A DNA stretch of 64,000 bases from Pelomonas parva (GCF_043555835.1 NZ_JBIGHV010000003.1:558001-622000), one strand, 5' to 3'. Counted from the stretch's first letter, positions 15,518 through 23,682 are shown. Numbers and translations: made by a program. The notes: a model not told the origin generated them from the sequence alone.

Positions 15518-16608
15518 ACCGGAATCAACTCTTCGGAGTCAGCCCGGCTGACGATCGCCCCCGAGCCGCGCGTCTCGTACAGGTCCACGCGGTCGATCTG
15601 CGGCAGCACGCCGCCACCCTCGCGCAGCACCCACGCGGCAATGCTCGCCGCATCGCCATCGGGCAGCCCCGCAATCTCGTACAGCGGGTGATGGTCCAGC
15701 CGCTTGAAGATGGGATTGAACAAGCTCTTCACATCGCCGAAGTCCACCGTCCAGCCCATCACCTGGTCCAGCGGCGCGGCCAGGTGCAGGCGCAGCGTGA
15801 ACGTGTGGCCATGCGTGCCGGCCAGCGGATGGCCGCCGGGCGCGTGCTTCAGCCTAACGGCACTGTCCAGCGTCATTTCCTTCCAGATGCGGTAGCTCTG
15901 GCCGTTGAAGTTGGCGCCGCTGGAGCCGGTCTCGTAGACGGTCACCCAGCTCAGCTCGGGCAGCACGGGCTTCAGCCGGTCCCACAGCCAGGCCGAGATG
16001 TTCTCGCTGGTGGGGTTCTGCAGGCCGGCGATGTCGTTCAGGCAGCGGTAGTTCAGCGCGAAGTGCAGCGGTGCCCATACCTCGTCGAGGTGGTCGTAGT
16101 CGATGGCGAGGTCGCGCTCGCCGAGGTCGGTGTTGGCATGCAGGATGACCTCGAAGCCATGGCCGTGCATGCGGCCGCACTGGTGGCCGGCCGGCACGTT
16201 GGGCAGCTGGTGCGCAGCCTGGAAGCGGTAGCGGCGCCACACATGGGCGTGGCCCGCGCCGTCCAGGTCCACGCCGCTGTGCGCGGTGCTCTGCACGCCG
16301 ACCTGCACGATGCCCGGCACGGCCAGGCGCGTGCGCACCCAGCGGGCGAGGTTCTCGTCGGTGGGCTCGCTGAGGTGGTCGTTCAGCAGCGCATGGTCCA
16401 GCGGCGCGGCGACCTCGCCGATGCGCGCCCGCAGCGCCTCGACCTCGCCACCGGGAAAAGCGGCCCAGCCGGCGGGCAGCGCCGCACGCACGGTGGCGAA
16501 ATAGCTGTGGCCGTGCAGGCCGTGGCTGCGGTGCAAGGGGGGCAATGCGGGAATGCGGCAGGCCGACTCGAAGCCGGCGGAGGCGCAGTGGAGGACCGAA
16601 ACTGACAT
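15514..16608 (-). CDS. queD: QueD-related protein with three fused PTPS-type domains
   Basis: 364 residues, three times the length of a usual QueD (6-carboxytetrahydropterin synthase, about 120). Three T-fold/PTPS domains lie in tandem, at about 1-118, 126-240 and 243-357. Only domain 2 keeps the complete zinc site and catalytic Cys (His133, Cys144, His148, His150; AAHQLPNVPAGHQCGRMHGH is very close to E. coli QueD), but its Asp-His dyad is replaced (ALNYRCLND). Domains 1 and 3 lack the Cys (Ser or Leu) and have Cys17 or Val251 for the first zinc His, yet keep the dyad (LDHALLND, LDHHPL). Domains 2 and 3 keep the pterin-binding Glu (YET). Active sites may therefore be composite. ATGA overlap with queE supports a role in queuosine synthesis. 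Start at 16608; divergent from an MFS gene. Confidence 0.9.
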   Translation of the reverse strand: MSVSVLHCASAGFESACRIPALPPLHRSHGLHGHSYFATVRAALPAGWAAFPGGEVEALRARIGEVAAPLDHALLNDHLSEPTDENLARWVRTRLAVPGIVQVGVQSTAHSGVDLDGAGHAHVWRRYRFQAAHQLPNVPAGHQCGRMHGHGFEVILHANTDLGERDLAIDYDHLDEVWAPLHFALNYRCLNDIAGLQNPTSENISAWLWDRLKPVLPELSWVTVYETGSSGANFNGQSYRIWKEMTLDSAVRLKHAPGGHPLAGTHGHTFTLRLHLAAPLDQVMGWTVDFGDVKSLFNPIFKRLDHHPLYEIAGLPDGDAASIAAWVLREGGGVLPQIDRVDLYETRGSGAIVSRADSEELIPV

Positions 16609-16669
16609 GCTCCCGATTGTCCCCTCACCGCTTGACTTGAAGTGGGCTTGAGCTTTTAGGCTGCACGCC

Positions 16670-18013
16670 ATGATTCTTTCTGACCCCGTGACCGCCCCGC
16701 CCGACAAGCTCTTCGCCCCCGGCCGCAGCGCTGCCTGCATCGGCGCCGTGGCGCTGATCTCCATGCTGGCCTTCGAGTCCATCGCCGTCGCCACCGCCAT
16801 GCCCGCCGTGGCCGGCGCGCTCAACGGCCTGCCGCTGTACGCGCTGGCCTTCGGCGCGACGCTGGCGACCTCGGTGCTGGGCATGACGGCCGCCGGCCAG
16901 CTCTGCGACAAGCGCGGGCCCCACAGCGCCGCGCTGGCGGGGCTGGCTGCCTTTCTCGCCGGACTATTGCTGGCCGGCTTCGCCACCTCGATGACGGCGC
17001 TGGTCGCGGGCCGCGCGCTGCAAGGTCTGGGCAGCGGCGTGCTGGGCGTGACGCTCTATGTCGGCGTCGGCCGTGTCGTGCCGCAGGCGCTGCACCCCAA
17101 GCTGTTCGCGCTGTTCGCCGGCGCCTGGGTCGTGCCGGGGCTGGTCGGGCCGGCGCTGGCCTCCTTCCTCGTGCAGGGCCTGGGCTGGCGCTCGGTCTTC
17201 CTGGCCGTGGCCGCCGCCGTGCCGGTGGCGGCGATGCTGATACTGCCGGCCCTCAGGCGCGTGGGCTCGGGGACGGGCGAGGTGTTGCGCTGGGGTGCCA
17301 TGGGCTGGGCCCTGCTGGCCAGCGCGGGCGCATTGGCCTTGCACGGCGCCAGCCAGCAGACCGGCATCGGCGCCGGGCTGCTGTTTGCCGCCGGGCTGGC
17401 AGGCGCGGGCTTCGCGGCCAGGCGCCTGCTGCCGGCGGGCACGCTGACGGCCGCGCGCGGCCTGCCCACGGTCATCCTGCTGCGCGGCCTGATCGCGGCG
17501 GCCTTCGCCAGCTCGGAGGCCTTCCTGCCGCTGCTGTTGACCGGCCACTTCGGCTGGAGCCTGACGCAGGCCGGCATCGCGCTCAGCGCCGGCGCGGTGA
17601 CCTGGAGCATCGGCAGCGCCGTGCAAGCCCGCGTGCGCAGCGAGGCCGCGCGGCGCCGCCTGCTGCCAGCCGGCTTTGCGCTGGCCGCCGCCGGCCTGGC
17701 CGTCGTCATGGCGCCGCTGCTGTCGGCGGTGCTACCGGCGGGGCTGGTGCTGCTGGGCTGGGTGGGCGTGGGGCTGGGCATCGGGCTGTCGTTCCCGATG
17801 CTGTCGGTGCTGCTGCTCAAGCTGTCGCCGCCCAAGGAGCAGGGCAGCAACACGTCTGCGCTGCAACTGGCCGACGCCCTCGTCAGCAGCGCCGCGCTGG
17901 CCTGCGCCGGCCTGCTGTTCGACCCCGCCACGCGCCAGGTCTTGCCTGTGCTGCTGATGGCCTGCGCGCTGGCCGCAGCGGCGTCGGCGCTCAGCCCGCG
18001 CGCGCTGCGCTGA
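16670..18013 (+). CDS. MFS transporter, multidrug-efflux-like
   Basis: 447-residue inner-membrane transporter with about 12-14 hydrophobic helices. The loop between helices 2 and 3 carries an MFS motif A variant (GQLCDKRGPHSA), and helix 4 starts with the Arg of AGRALQGLGSG, as in drug:H+ antiporters. VVPGLVGPALASFLVQGLGW is the motif C-like antiporter signature. Substrate unknown. It is divergent from the queD fusion across 61 bp. Its 3' end overlaps the convergent PEP-CTERM gene by 23 bp. A queuosine-precursor importer role is conceivable from position alone, but the sequence looks like a general efflux protein. Confidence 0.88.
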   Translation: MILSDPVTAPPDKLFAPGRSAACIGAVALISMLAFESIAVATAMPAVAGALNGLPLYALAFGATLATSVLGMTAAGQLCDKRGPHSAALAGLAAFLAGLLLAGFATSMTALVAGRALQGLGSGVLGVTLYVGVGRVVPQALHPKLFALFAGAWVVPGLVGPALASFLVQGLGWRSVFLAVAAAVPVAAMLILPALRRVGSGTGEVLRWGAMGWALLASAGALALHGASQQTGIGAGLLFAAGLAGAGFAARRLLPAGTLTAARGLPTVILLRGLIAAAFASSEAFLPLLLTGHFGWSLTQAGIALSAGAVTWSIGSAVQARVRSEAARRRLLPAGFALAAAGLAVVMAPLLSAVLPAGLVLLGWVGVGLGIGLSFPMLSVLLLKLSPPKEQGSNTSALQLADALVSSAALACAGLLFDPATRQVLPVLLMACALAAAASALSPRALR

Positions 18014-18767
18014 GGCGCAGCCGCTGCCTTGCCCACGGCAGCACCGCCAGACCGGCCAGCATCAGCGCATAGCTGGCCGGCTCGGGCACCGGCGCCGTCA
18101 TGAAGCGGCCCGAGGCCGAGGCATAACTGAGGCCTTCGGGCAGGTCCCAGCTGAAGCGCCCGGTGTGCGAATAGTCGGCCACGGCGCCGCCTTCGGCGAA
18201 GGTCGTCAGCGAGGCGTAGATGTAGAGCTTCAGCGACTCGCCCTGCCCGGGGAGCTGGAAGGTGTTGGTGATCTCGCGCGACTGGTTCTTTACATCGAGG
18301 TAGGTCGCCGTGCGCCAGCCTTCTGGGTTGGTGCCGATGTAGAAATAGCTGTAGGCCGCCGCGCCGCTCCACCACTTGCCGCGCGTCGTCGTGCCGTTGA
18401 CGGACCAGTGCCAGGGAATGGCGATGCCCTCGATGTCCGCGCCGCCCTCCAGCGTGATCGTGTCGTGGTACCAGACCTCGGCGCTGGTGCCCCAGTTGCA
18501 GTGCAGCAGGTCCGGCCGGCAGCCCCTGGGCAGCGTCGGGTTGTTGCTGGACCAGGCAAGGGCGTGCAGCGAGCCGTCGATGAGCGACGCACTGGCTTCG
18601 GCCTTCACGTTCACGTTGGCAAAGCTGTTGGCGGCAGCGGCCTGGCCGAGGCCACCCGTCGTCGAGCCGCCGGCCGAGGCGTAGACGCCGGTGGTGCCGG
18701 TGGGTTGACGCGCGGTTGCGGTCAGCGAGGTGGAGGCCAGCAGCAGGGAGATCAGCAGCGGTTTCAT
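17991..18767 (-). CDS. PEP-CTERM exported protein (third of three)
   Basis: 258 residues. Signal peptide 1-20 (LLISLLLASTSLTATA). The C-terminal sorting signal is PVPEPASYALMLAGLAVLPW with a basic end (RQRLRLS). The middle is a beta-rich Gly/Ser/Thr domain (WYHDTITLEGGADIEGIAIP, YSYFYIGTNPEGW). Start at 18767 on the basis of the signal peptide; the upstream frame runs through an inverted repeat and is not coding. Two stem-loops lie in its 5' region. Convergent with, and overlapping, the MFS gene. Confidence 0.87.
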   Translation of the reverse strand: MKPLLISLLLASTSLTATARQPTGTTGVYASAGGSTTGGLGQAAAANSFANVNVKAEASASLIDGSLHALAWSSNNPTLPRGCRPDLLHCNWGTSAEVWYHDTITLEGGADIEGIAIPWHWSVNGTTTRGKWWSGAAAYSYFYIGTNPEGWRTATYLDVKNQSREITNTFQLPGQGESLKLYIYASLTTFAEGGAVADYSHTGRFSWDLPEGLSYASASGRFMTAPVPEPASYALMLAGLAVLPWARQRLRLSAARAG

Positions 18768-18792
18768 GTCGATGTGTGGGTGGGGTTGCGAA

Positions 18793-18819
18793 CGGGCCGC
18801 AGTGTGTTTTTGCGGCCCG
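18793..18819. repeat. Stem-loop upstream of the third PEP-CTERM gene
   Basis: CGGGCCGCA (18793-18801) pairs perfectly with TGCGGCCCG (18811-18819) around a nine-base T-rich loop. It would form in the leader of the leftward PEP-CTERM mRNA. Confidence 0.6.
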
Positions 18820-18827
18820 CTGTCACA

Positions 18828-18884
18828 CATCGCCCGTGAAGAGCCATGGCCCTGGCCCGCGCGCATGGCTCTTCACGGGCGATG
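18828..18884. repeat. Perfect 21-bp inverted repeat between divergent exported-protein genes
   Basis: The arm at 18828-18848 (core ATCGCCCGTGAAGAGCCATG) is repeated in exact inverse at 18864-18884, separated by 15 bases. No T-run follows on either strand. It sits in the divergent promoter region, so it may be a large operator, an mRNA structure element, or the scar of a local inverted duplication. Confidence 0.85.
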
Positions 18885-18941
18885 CGCCGCCGGGCCTGGC
18901 GGCCGACGATGCCGGCCATCCCAACGCAACACCCAACGCCC

Positions 18942-19961
18942 ATGACCGCCCCCCACCCCCGCACCACGCCGCTCACCTTGCTGGTCGCGCTGGCCGGCTT
19001 CTTCCTGCTGGCCGACGGCGCCCAGGCGCAGGCGCAGCAACGCCGCCTCGTGCTCGATATCGAGCTGCAACGCCAGGGCCCCGTGCAGGCCGGCGCCGAC
19101 CGGGGCGAGCAGAAGCTCAGCCAGCGCTGGCAGCTCAGCGCGCTGCTGCAGAGCGACGGCACACCGATTCCCTACAACCCGCTAGACCCGGACGACCACC
19201 GCCGCCAGTTGCAGGCCGCCCAGTCCGCCCAGCGCATGGCCAGCGCCGCGCCCGTGGTGCCCATGCCCGACGTGGCCGCGATGCAGGCCCAGGCGCAGGC
19301 GCTGATGGCCCGCTGCGGCCAGGACCGTGAATGCCTGATGCGCGAAGCCTCGGCGCTGACGGCCGCTACCATGCCCGCGTCCGCCCAGGGCCGTTTGCAG
19401 GCCTACGGCAACGCGGCTGCTGCCTGCGAACGCCAACCCGCCGGCAAGGCCCGCACGGCCTGTCAGGCCGAAGCGCGCCGCCAGGCCGGCGGGGGCGTCG
19501 ATGCGCCGGAGGACAGCGGCCCGGCGACGCCCTATCTGCTGTTCACCGGGGTCATGTCTTGCGGCCTGCAGCTCACCGCGAAGCTGGACGACCGCGTGCA
19601 GGGCCGCTTCAACGACGTGCAGGGCGTCGTCTCGTACACCGAAACCTCACAAGGCCAGGAGACCCGCCGCGACGACCTGCCCTGCCCGACGCTGCAGGCG
19701 GTGCTGGACACCCGCAATGGCCGGCTGTGGACGGCGCTGGGGACCGTGCCGCAGGACGTTCAGGGCGTGCGCACCCGCGAGGAAACCAACCGCCGCCCGC
19801 AGCGCCACGAGGGGCGCCTCGGCCTGCGCTGGCTGGAGGCGCAGGCCTGGCTGCAGCAGCGGCTGGTGCAGCTCACCTCGGAAGGCCAGGATCAGGCGCG
19901 GCTGCCCGCCGGCGCCGGCCAGGCGGAGATCAAGCTGAAATGGAGCTTCCGGCCGGCTTGA
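18942..19961 (+). CDS. Secreted protein of unknown function
   Basis: 339 residues. Signal peptide about 1-29 (TLLVALAGFFLLADGAQA). The mature protein is Gln/Ala/Arg-rich: RLVLDIELQRQGPVQ, an alpha-helical section with a Cys pair (ARCGQDRECLMREASAL) and another pair (AACERQPAGKARTACQAEA), then a beta-rich C-terminus (YLLFTGVMSCGLQLTAKLDD, ending QAEIKLKWSFRPA). Four cysteines suggest periplasmic disulfides. The start at 18942 places the signal peptide at the N-terminus; in-frame starts at 18846 or 18909 lie in or just after the inverted repeat. No family recognised. Confidence 0.75.
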   Translation: MTAPHPRTTPLTLLVALAGFFLLADGAQAQAQQRRLVLDIELQRQGPVQAGADRGEQKLSQRWQLSALLQSDGTPIPYNPLDPDDHRRQLQAAQSAQRMASAAPVVPMPDVAAMQAQAQALMARCGQDRECLMREASALTAATMPASAQGRLQAYGNAAAACERQPAGKARTACQAEARRQAGGGVDAPEDSGPATPYLLFTGVMSCGLQLTAKLDDRVQGRFNDVQGVVSYTETSQGQETRRDDLPCPTLQAVLDTRNGRLWTALGTVPQDVQGVRTREETNRRPQRHEGRLGLRWLEAQAWLQQRLVQLTSEGQDQARLPAGAGQAEIKLKWSFRPA

Positions 19962-19979
19962 TCTGAGAGGGGCTGCGGG

Positions 19980-20309
19980 CTACTCCACCTCGCCGAAACC
20001 GAAGAACGGCATGGCGAGGGCAAAGCAGCTCATGAGCGCCGCGACAAGCGCGAACCGGCGCACCATCACCTTGTTGGCACTCAGGCTGCCGGGCTTGTCA
20101 TGGGCTTGAACCGCCAAACCGACGACAAAGGACGGGAAGGTGGACAGCGCCGAGCCGAACCACATGCTTTCGAACCAGTCGGGAAACCTGGGGTAGACCC
20201 AACCGCCCAGGGCGCCGATGACCTGGCCGGCCACCACCACGACGGAGAGTGCCCGGATGGGTTGCAGGTCGGCCCAGCTGTACTCAAACCCGAAGGGCGT
20301 TTCCCTCAT
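19980..20309 (-). CDS. Small membrane protein coupled to the tethered receiver gene
   Basis: 109 residues with about three hydrophobic segments (ALSVVVVAGQVIGALGGWVY, WFGSALSTFPSFVVGLAVQA, FALVAALMSCFALAMPFFGF). Its ATG overlaps the stop of the upstream receiver-domain gene (ATGA), so the two are co-translated and may work together in the membrane. No family recognised. Codon use is less GC-biased than in neighbouring genes. Confidence 0.72.
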   Translation of the reverse strand: MRETPFGFEYSWADLQPIRALSVVVVAGQVIGALGGWVYPRFPDWFESMWFGSALSTFPSFVVGLAVQAHDKPGSLSANKVMVRRFALVAALMSCFALAMPFFGFGEVE

Positions 20310-21034
20310 GCGCCCGGCGGCACCCTGGCATCCGTCGCCCGCCGCTGGCGCCGCGACGCGGCCGAGCGCAGGTGAACGAGCGACTCCACGCGCTTGAGCA
20401 GCTCGCGGTCGTTCCAGGGCTTCTTGAAGATGCCGTAGACGCCTTCGATCTGGCCCACGCGGCCGTGCAGCTCGTCGTGGCCGGTGATGGCGATGACGGG
20501 CAGGTCCTCGGTCGTGAGGCTGCCGTGCACGTCGGCGATCAGCTCGAAGCCGTCCTTGTTGGGCATTTCCAGGTCGGTGATCAGCACGGCGATCTCGGGC
20601 TTGGCGTCCAGCTCGGCCATGGCCTCGTTGCCGTCGTTGACCTGCACGACCGTGAAGCCCGCGCCTTCGAGCAGGCGCTTGAGCTTGGTGCGCACCACCG
20701 CCGAGTCGTCGGCGATGAGGACGGTAGGCGGGCCTTCGGGCACGACCGGCGCGGCCGACGGCGGCTGCATCGGCGTGGGCGCGGTGACGAAGGCACTGGC
20801 CATGGACGGGCCACCCACGCCGCCCGGAAGCGGTGGCAGCACGACCGGCGTTTGGGTCGTGCGGGGCCGGGCCTGGGGCGGGCGCTGCGGCGGCGTGTAG
20901 TCGCTCGGCGGGCGGTAGTCGTCACGCTTGAAGATGGCGACGAGCAGCACACCGATGGCGACCGGTATCGCGAACAGCACCGGCATCAGGTAGGCGCCCA
21001 GCAACTCCTGCAGCTCGTGAAACATCGACTCCAT
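20306..21034 (-). CDS. Membrane-tethered response-regulator receiver protein
   Basis: 242 residues. One transmembrane helix near the N-terminus (about 16-35, YLMPVLFAIPVAIGVLLVAI) is followed by a proline-rich linker (40-102), then a complete receiver domain: acidic pair Asp109-Asp110 (LIADDSAVV), phosphoacceptor Asp154 (LITDLEMPNKDG), Thr/Ser switch (AITGHD) and Lys (FKKPW). There is no output domain, so signalling would be by protein contact at the membrane, as in chemotaxis or motility-type single receivers (PatA/CheY-like). First gene of a coupled pair with a small membrane protein. Confidence 0.9.
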   Translation of the reverse strand: MESMFHELQELLGAYLMPVLFAIPVAIGVLLVAIFKRDDYRPPSDYTPPQRPPQARPRTTQTPVVLPPLPGGVGGPSMASAFVTAPTPMQPPSAAPVVPEGPPTVLIADDSAVVRTKLKRLLEGAGFTVVQVNDGNEAMAELDAKPEIAVLITDLEMPNKDGFELIADVHGSLTTEDLPVIAITGHDELHGRVGQIEGVYGIFKKPWNDRELLKRVESLVHLRSAASRRQRRATDARVPPGA

Positions 21035-21126
21035 CCCCGGCGTGAAACAGGCGGCAGCCTAACACCCGCCACCACGGCACACCACCGAGGAAAGCCGGCA
21101 TTTGTCGGCGGTTGGACGGCTTTGCG

Positions 21127-22287
21127 TCAGAAGGTCAGTACAAAGCAGGCGCCGCCGCCGGGGCGCTTGGCGTGGCGTACCGTGCCGCCCAGGCCGTGAA
21201 CGAGCTGGCGCACGACGGCCAGGCCCACGCCGCTGCCGCCCTCGCGGGTCGTGAAGAAGGGCGTGAAGATGCGCTGCTCCAGCCCCGGCGCCACACCCGG
21301 ACCGTTGTCGGCCACCGTCAGCCGCAGCCGTGCGCCACGGCTCAGGCGGGCGTCGATGCTCAGCTTCGGCGCGGGCCGGCCGGCGCAGGCCTGCAGCGCG
21401 TTCTGGGCCAGGTTGATGAGCACCTGCTCCAGCTGGGCCGCGTCGGTGCGCAGCGCCAGCGTCTCGGGCTCCACGCTCAGCGTCACCGTGCCACCCGTAG
21501 CCTCCCAGGCCGGTTCCACCAGCCGCTGCACGGCTTGCAGCAGCGGCAGGAGCGGCGTGTCGGCCAGCGTCGGCGCGGGTGGCTGGCTGACGCTGCGGTA
21601 GCGCTCGACAAAGCCCTGCAGATGCGCCGCGCGCCGCGCCAGCGCCGCGAGCGCCGCCTGCAGCTCCTCGTGCTCGCCCGCTTCCAGCAAGGCCGGCGCG
21701 CTGCCGGCCAGCGACGCGATGGGCGTCAGTGAATTCATGATCTCGTGCGTCAGCACCTGCACCAGCTGGCGCCAGGCCACGAGCGTCTCGGTCTCCAGCT
21801 CCGACTCGATGGGCGCCAGTGCGGCGAGCCGCCAGGCCTCGCCCTGCACCGTCAGCGCCGAGGTGGCCAGCACGGCGCGCTCCTGGCCATGCTCGGTGGG
21901 CAGCGTGACGACGCGCCGGCCGGGTTCAGCGTCCAGCAGCGCCAGCAGCGCGGCGGGCTCGACGGCGCGGCCGGGGGCGATGAGGCGGCGGGCAGCGGCG
22001 TTCAGCGCCAGCGGCGGGCTGCCGGCGGTGAGGCGCCACAGCGCCAGCGGCGCATGCTCCAGCGCGGCGTCCAGGTCGGGCCGGGGTGCGGGCGGAGGTT
22101 CCGGCGGCAGCGGCGTGGGGCGGTGGGTGAGGCGGGTCAGCGCGACCCAGCCGAAGGCGGCGGCGAGGAGGCCGGCCAGCGCGCAGGCGACCAGCAGGCG
22201 TGGGGAATCGAGCGACATGGCGGCACCGGCCGAACTCGCCGTCAGCACCAGCACGGCGGCGACGACGCGGGAGCGCTCAAAGCCCAT
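21127..22287 (-). CDS. NtrY-like sensor histidine kinase
   Basis: 386-residue membrane kinase. Two N-terminal hydrophobic segments (about 8-24 and 31-50), a PAS-like region (about 70-160), the H-box VLTHEIMNSLTPIASL with His181, and an HATPase_c domain with N-box QVLINLAQNALQA, G1 VADNGPGV, F-box FTPFFTT and G2 GSGVGLAVVRQLV. The MNSLTPI form of the H-box is typical of NtrY-type kinases that pair with sigma-54 activators. Start at 22287; it overlaps the end of the upstream regulator gene by 11 bp, so the two form a two-component operon. Confidence 0.93.
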   Translation of the reverse strand: MGFERSRVVAAVLVLTASSAGAAMSLDSPRLLVACALAGLLAAAFGWVALTRLTHRPTPLPPEPPPAPRPDLDAALEHAPLALWRLTAGSPPLALNAAARRLIAPGRAVEPAALLALLDAEPGRRVVTLPTEHGQERAVLATSALTVQGEAWRLAALAPIESELETETLVAWRQLVQVLTHEIMNSLTPIASLAGSAPALLEAGEHEELQAALAALARRAAHLQGFVERYRSVSQPPAPTLADTPLLPLLQAVQRLVEPAWEATGGTVTLSVEPETLALRTDAAQLEQVLINLAQNALQACAGRPAPKLSIDARLSRGARLRLTVADNGPGVAPGLEQRIFTPFFTTREGGSGVGLAVVRQLVHGLGGTVRHAKRPGGGACFVLTF

Positions 22288-23557
22288 GTTTGTCCAGCTT
22301 GCGGTACAGCGCCGCGCGGCTGACGCCCAGCAGCTTGGCGGCCTGGCTGATGTTGCCGTCGGCCTGGGCCAGCGCGGCCTGCACGGCCTCGCGCTCGCGC
22401 TGGGCGAGGTCCAGGCCTTGTTCCAGGGTGGGCGCCACCTCCGGAAGGCCGAAGTCCGCGAACGTGAACACCGGCCCGCGCGCCAGCAGCGACGCGCGCT
22501 CGCAGGCCTGGCGCAGCTCGCGCACGTTGCCGGGCCAGCGGTAGGCGGTGAGCCTGGCCAGCGCATCGGGCGTCAGCTCGGCCGCGCGTTTCGCAAACTG
22601 CGCCAGGTAGTGCCGCAGCAGCAGCGCGATGTCACCCGCGCCGCGCTCGCGCAGCGGCGGCACGCGCAGCACCACGGTGTTCAGGCGGTAGAGCAGGTCG
22701 GGCCGGAAGCGCTTGGCGTCGAACAGCTCGGCCTCGGCCACGTTGGTGGCGGCCAGCACGCGCACGTCGACCGGCACCGGCTTGTCGCTGCCCAGCGGCG
22801 TCACCTCGCGGCGCTCCAGCGCGGCCAGCAGCTTGGCCTGCTGCGCCAGCGGCAGGTTGCCGATCTCGTCGAGAAACAGCGTGCCGCCCGCCGCCGCGAC
22901 GAAGCGCCCGGGCCGCGACTCGCGCGCATCGGTGAAGCTGCCGCGTTTGTGGCCGAACAGCTCGCTCTCCACCAGCGACTCGGGCAGCGAGCCCATGTCC
23001 ACGGCCAGCAGCGGCCCGGTCGCGCGTGGCGACGCGCGGTGCAGCGCGCGCGCCACCAGCTCCTTGCCCACACCGTTCTCGCCAAGGATGAGCACGCTGG
23101 CTTCGCTGGCGCCGACTTGCGCGATCTGCGCGCGCAGCGACTGCATCGCGGCCGAGTCGCCCAGCAGCTCGCCCACCGCAGGCGCCGGTGCTCGCCGTGC
23201 CAGCGCGGCCTGCACGCAGGCGAGCAGCCGCTCGTTCGCCCAGGGCTTGGTGATGAAGTCCACCGCGCCGGCCTTCAGCGCCTGCACGGCCAGCTCGACC
23301 TCGGCATAGGCCGTCATGACAATGACCGCCGGCGTATCGCGGCGCTCGACGACCTCGCGCAGCAGCGCCAGCCCCGCCGCGCCATCGCTGGCGCCGGGGG
23401 CGAAGTTCATGTCCAGCAGCAGCACGTCGGGCCGGGTCTCATCCAGCGCGGCCATCAGCTCGGCGGGCGAGTGGCGCACGGCCACGGGCGCCAACTTGCG
23501 CAGTGCCAGCCGCGCTGCCAGGGCCACGTCGGGGTCGTCGTCGAGGATGAGGATCAT
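22277..23557 (-). CDS. NtrC-family sigma-54-dependent response regulator
   Basis: 426 residues: receiver domain (acidic triad Asp6-8, phosphoacceptor Asp49 in LLLDM, Lys104 in TKPW), AAA+ domain (Walker A GENGVGKE 159-166, Walker B GGTLFLDE) and a Fis-type helix-turn-helix (GNISQAAKLLGVSRAALYRK). The sigma-54 contact loop is GSFTDA (206-211) rather than GAFTGA. Start at 23557 (MILILDDDPDV). It is divergent from the ABC efflux operon, with two dyads and a sigma-54 promoter in between, so it almost certainly activates that operon. It precedes and overlaps the histidine kinase gene. Confidence 0.95.
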   Translation of the reverse strand: MILILDDDPDVALAARLALRKLAPVAVRHSPAELMAALDETRPDVLLLDMNFAPGASDGAAGLALLREVVERRDTPAVIVMTAYAEVELAVQALKAGAVDFITKPWANERLLACVQAALARRAPAPAVGELLGDSAAMQSLRAQIAQVGASEASVLILGENGVGKELVARALHRASPRATGPLLAVDMGSLPESLVESELFGHKRGSFTDARESRPGRFVAAAGGTLFLDEIGNLPLAQQAKLLAALERREVTPLGSDKPVPVDVRVLAATNVAEAELFDAKRFRPDLLYRLNTVVLRVPPLRERGAGDIALLLRHYLAQFAKRAAELTPDALARLTAYRWPGNVRELRQACERASLLARGPVFTFADFGLPEVAPTLEQGLDLAQREREAVQAALAQADGNISQAAKLLGVSRAALYRKLDKHGL

Positions 23558-23602
23558 GAGAGGGCGCGACTCTAAGCGCCCCCCTGCGCCCGGACAAGGC
23601 GG

Positions 23603-23641
23603 TGTCCGGAAGCGGACAGTGCGGGTGTCCGCAAGTGGACG
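23603..23641. promoter_or_regulatory. Paired enhancer (UAS) sites for the NtrC-type regulator
   Basis: Two dyads of the same form: TGTCCGGAAGCGGACA (23603-23618, perfect six-base arms) and TGTCCGCAAGTGGACG (23626-23641). Their centres are 23 bp apart, about two helical turns, on one face of the DNA. A further GGACA half-site lies at 23592-23596. They stand 42-80 bp upstream of the sigma-54 promoter, a plausible enhancer position. Confidence 0.75.
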
Positions 23642-23682
23642 TTCTTCGCGTGGATGAGCCACCTTTCCCGGGGGAAACCGTC

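Noticed and set aside
18846..18941. Upstream in-frame start for the secreted protein at 18942
   Set aside because: It would begin inside the inverted repeat and bury the signal peptide.
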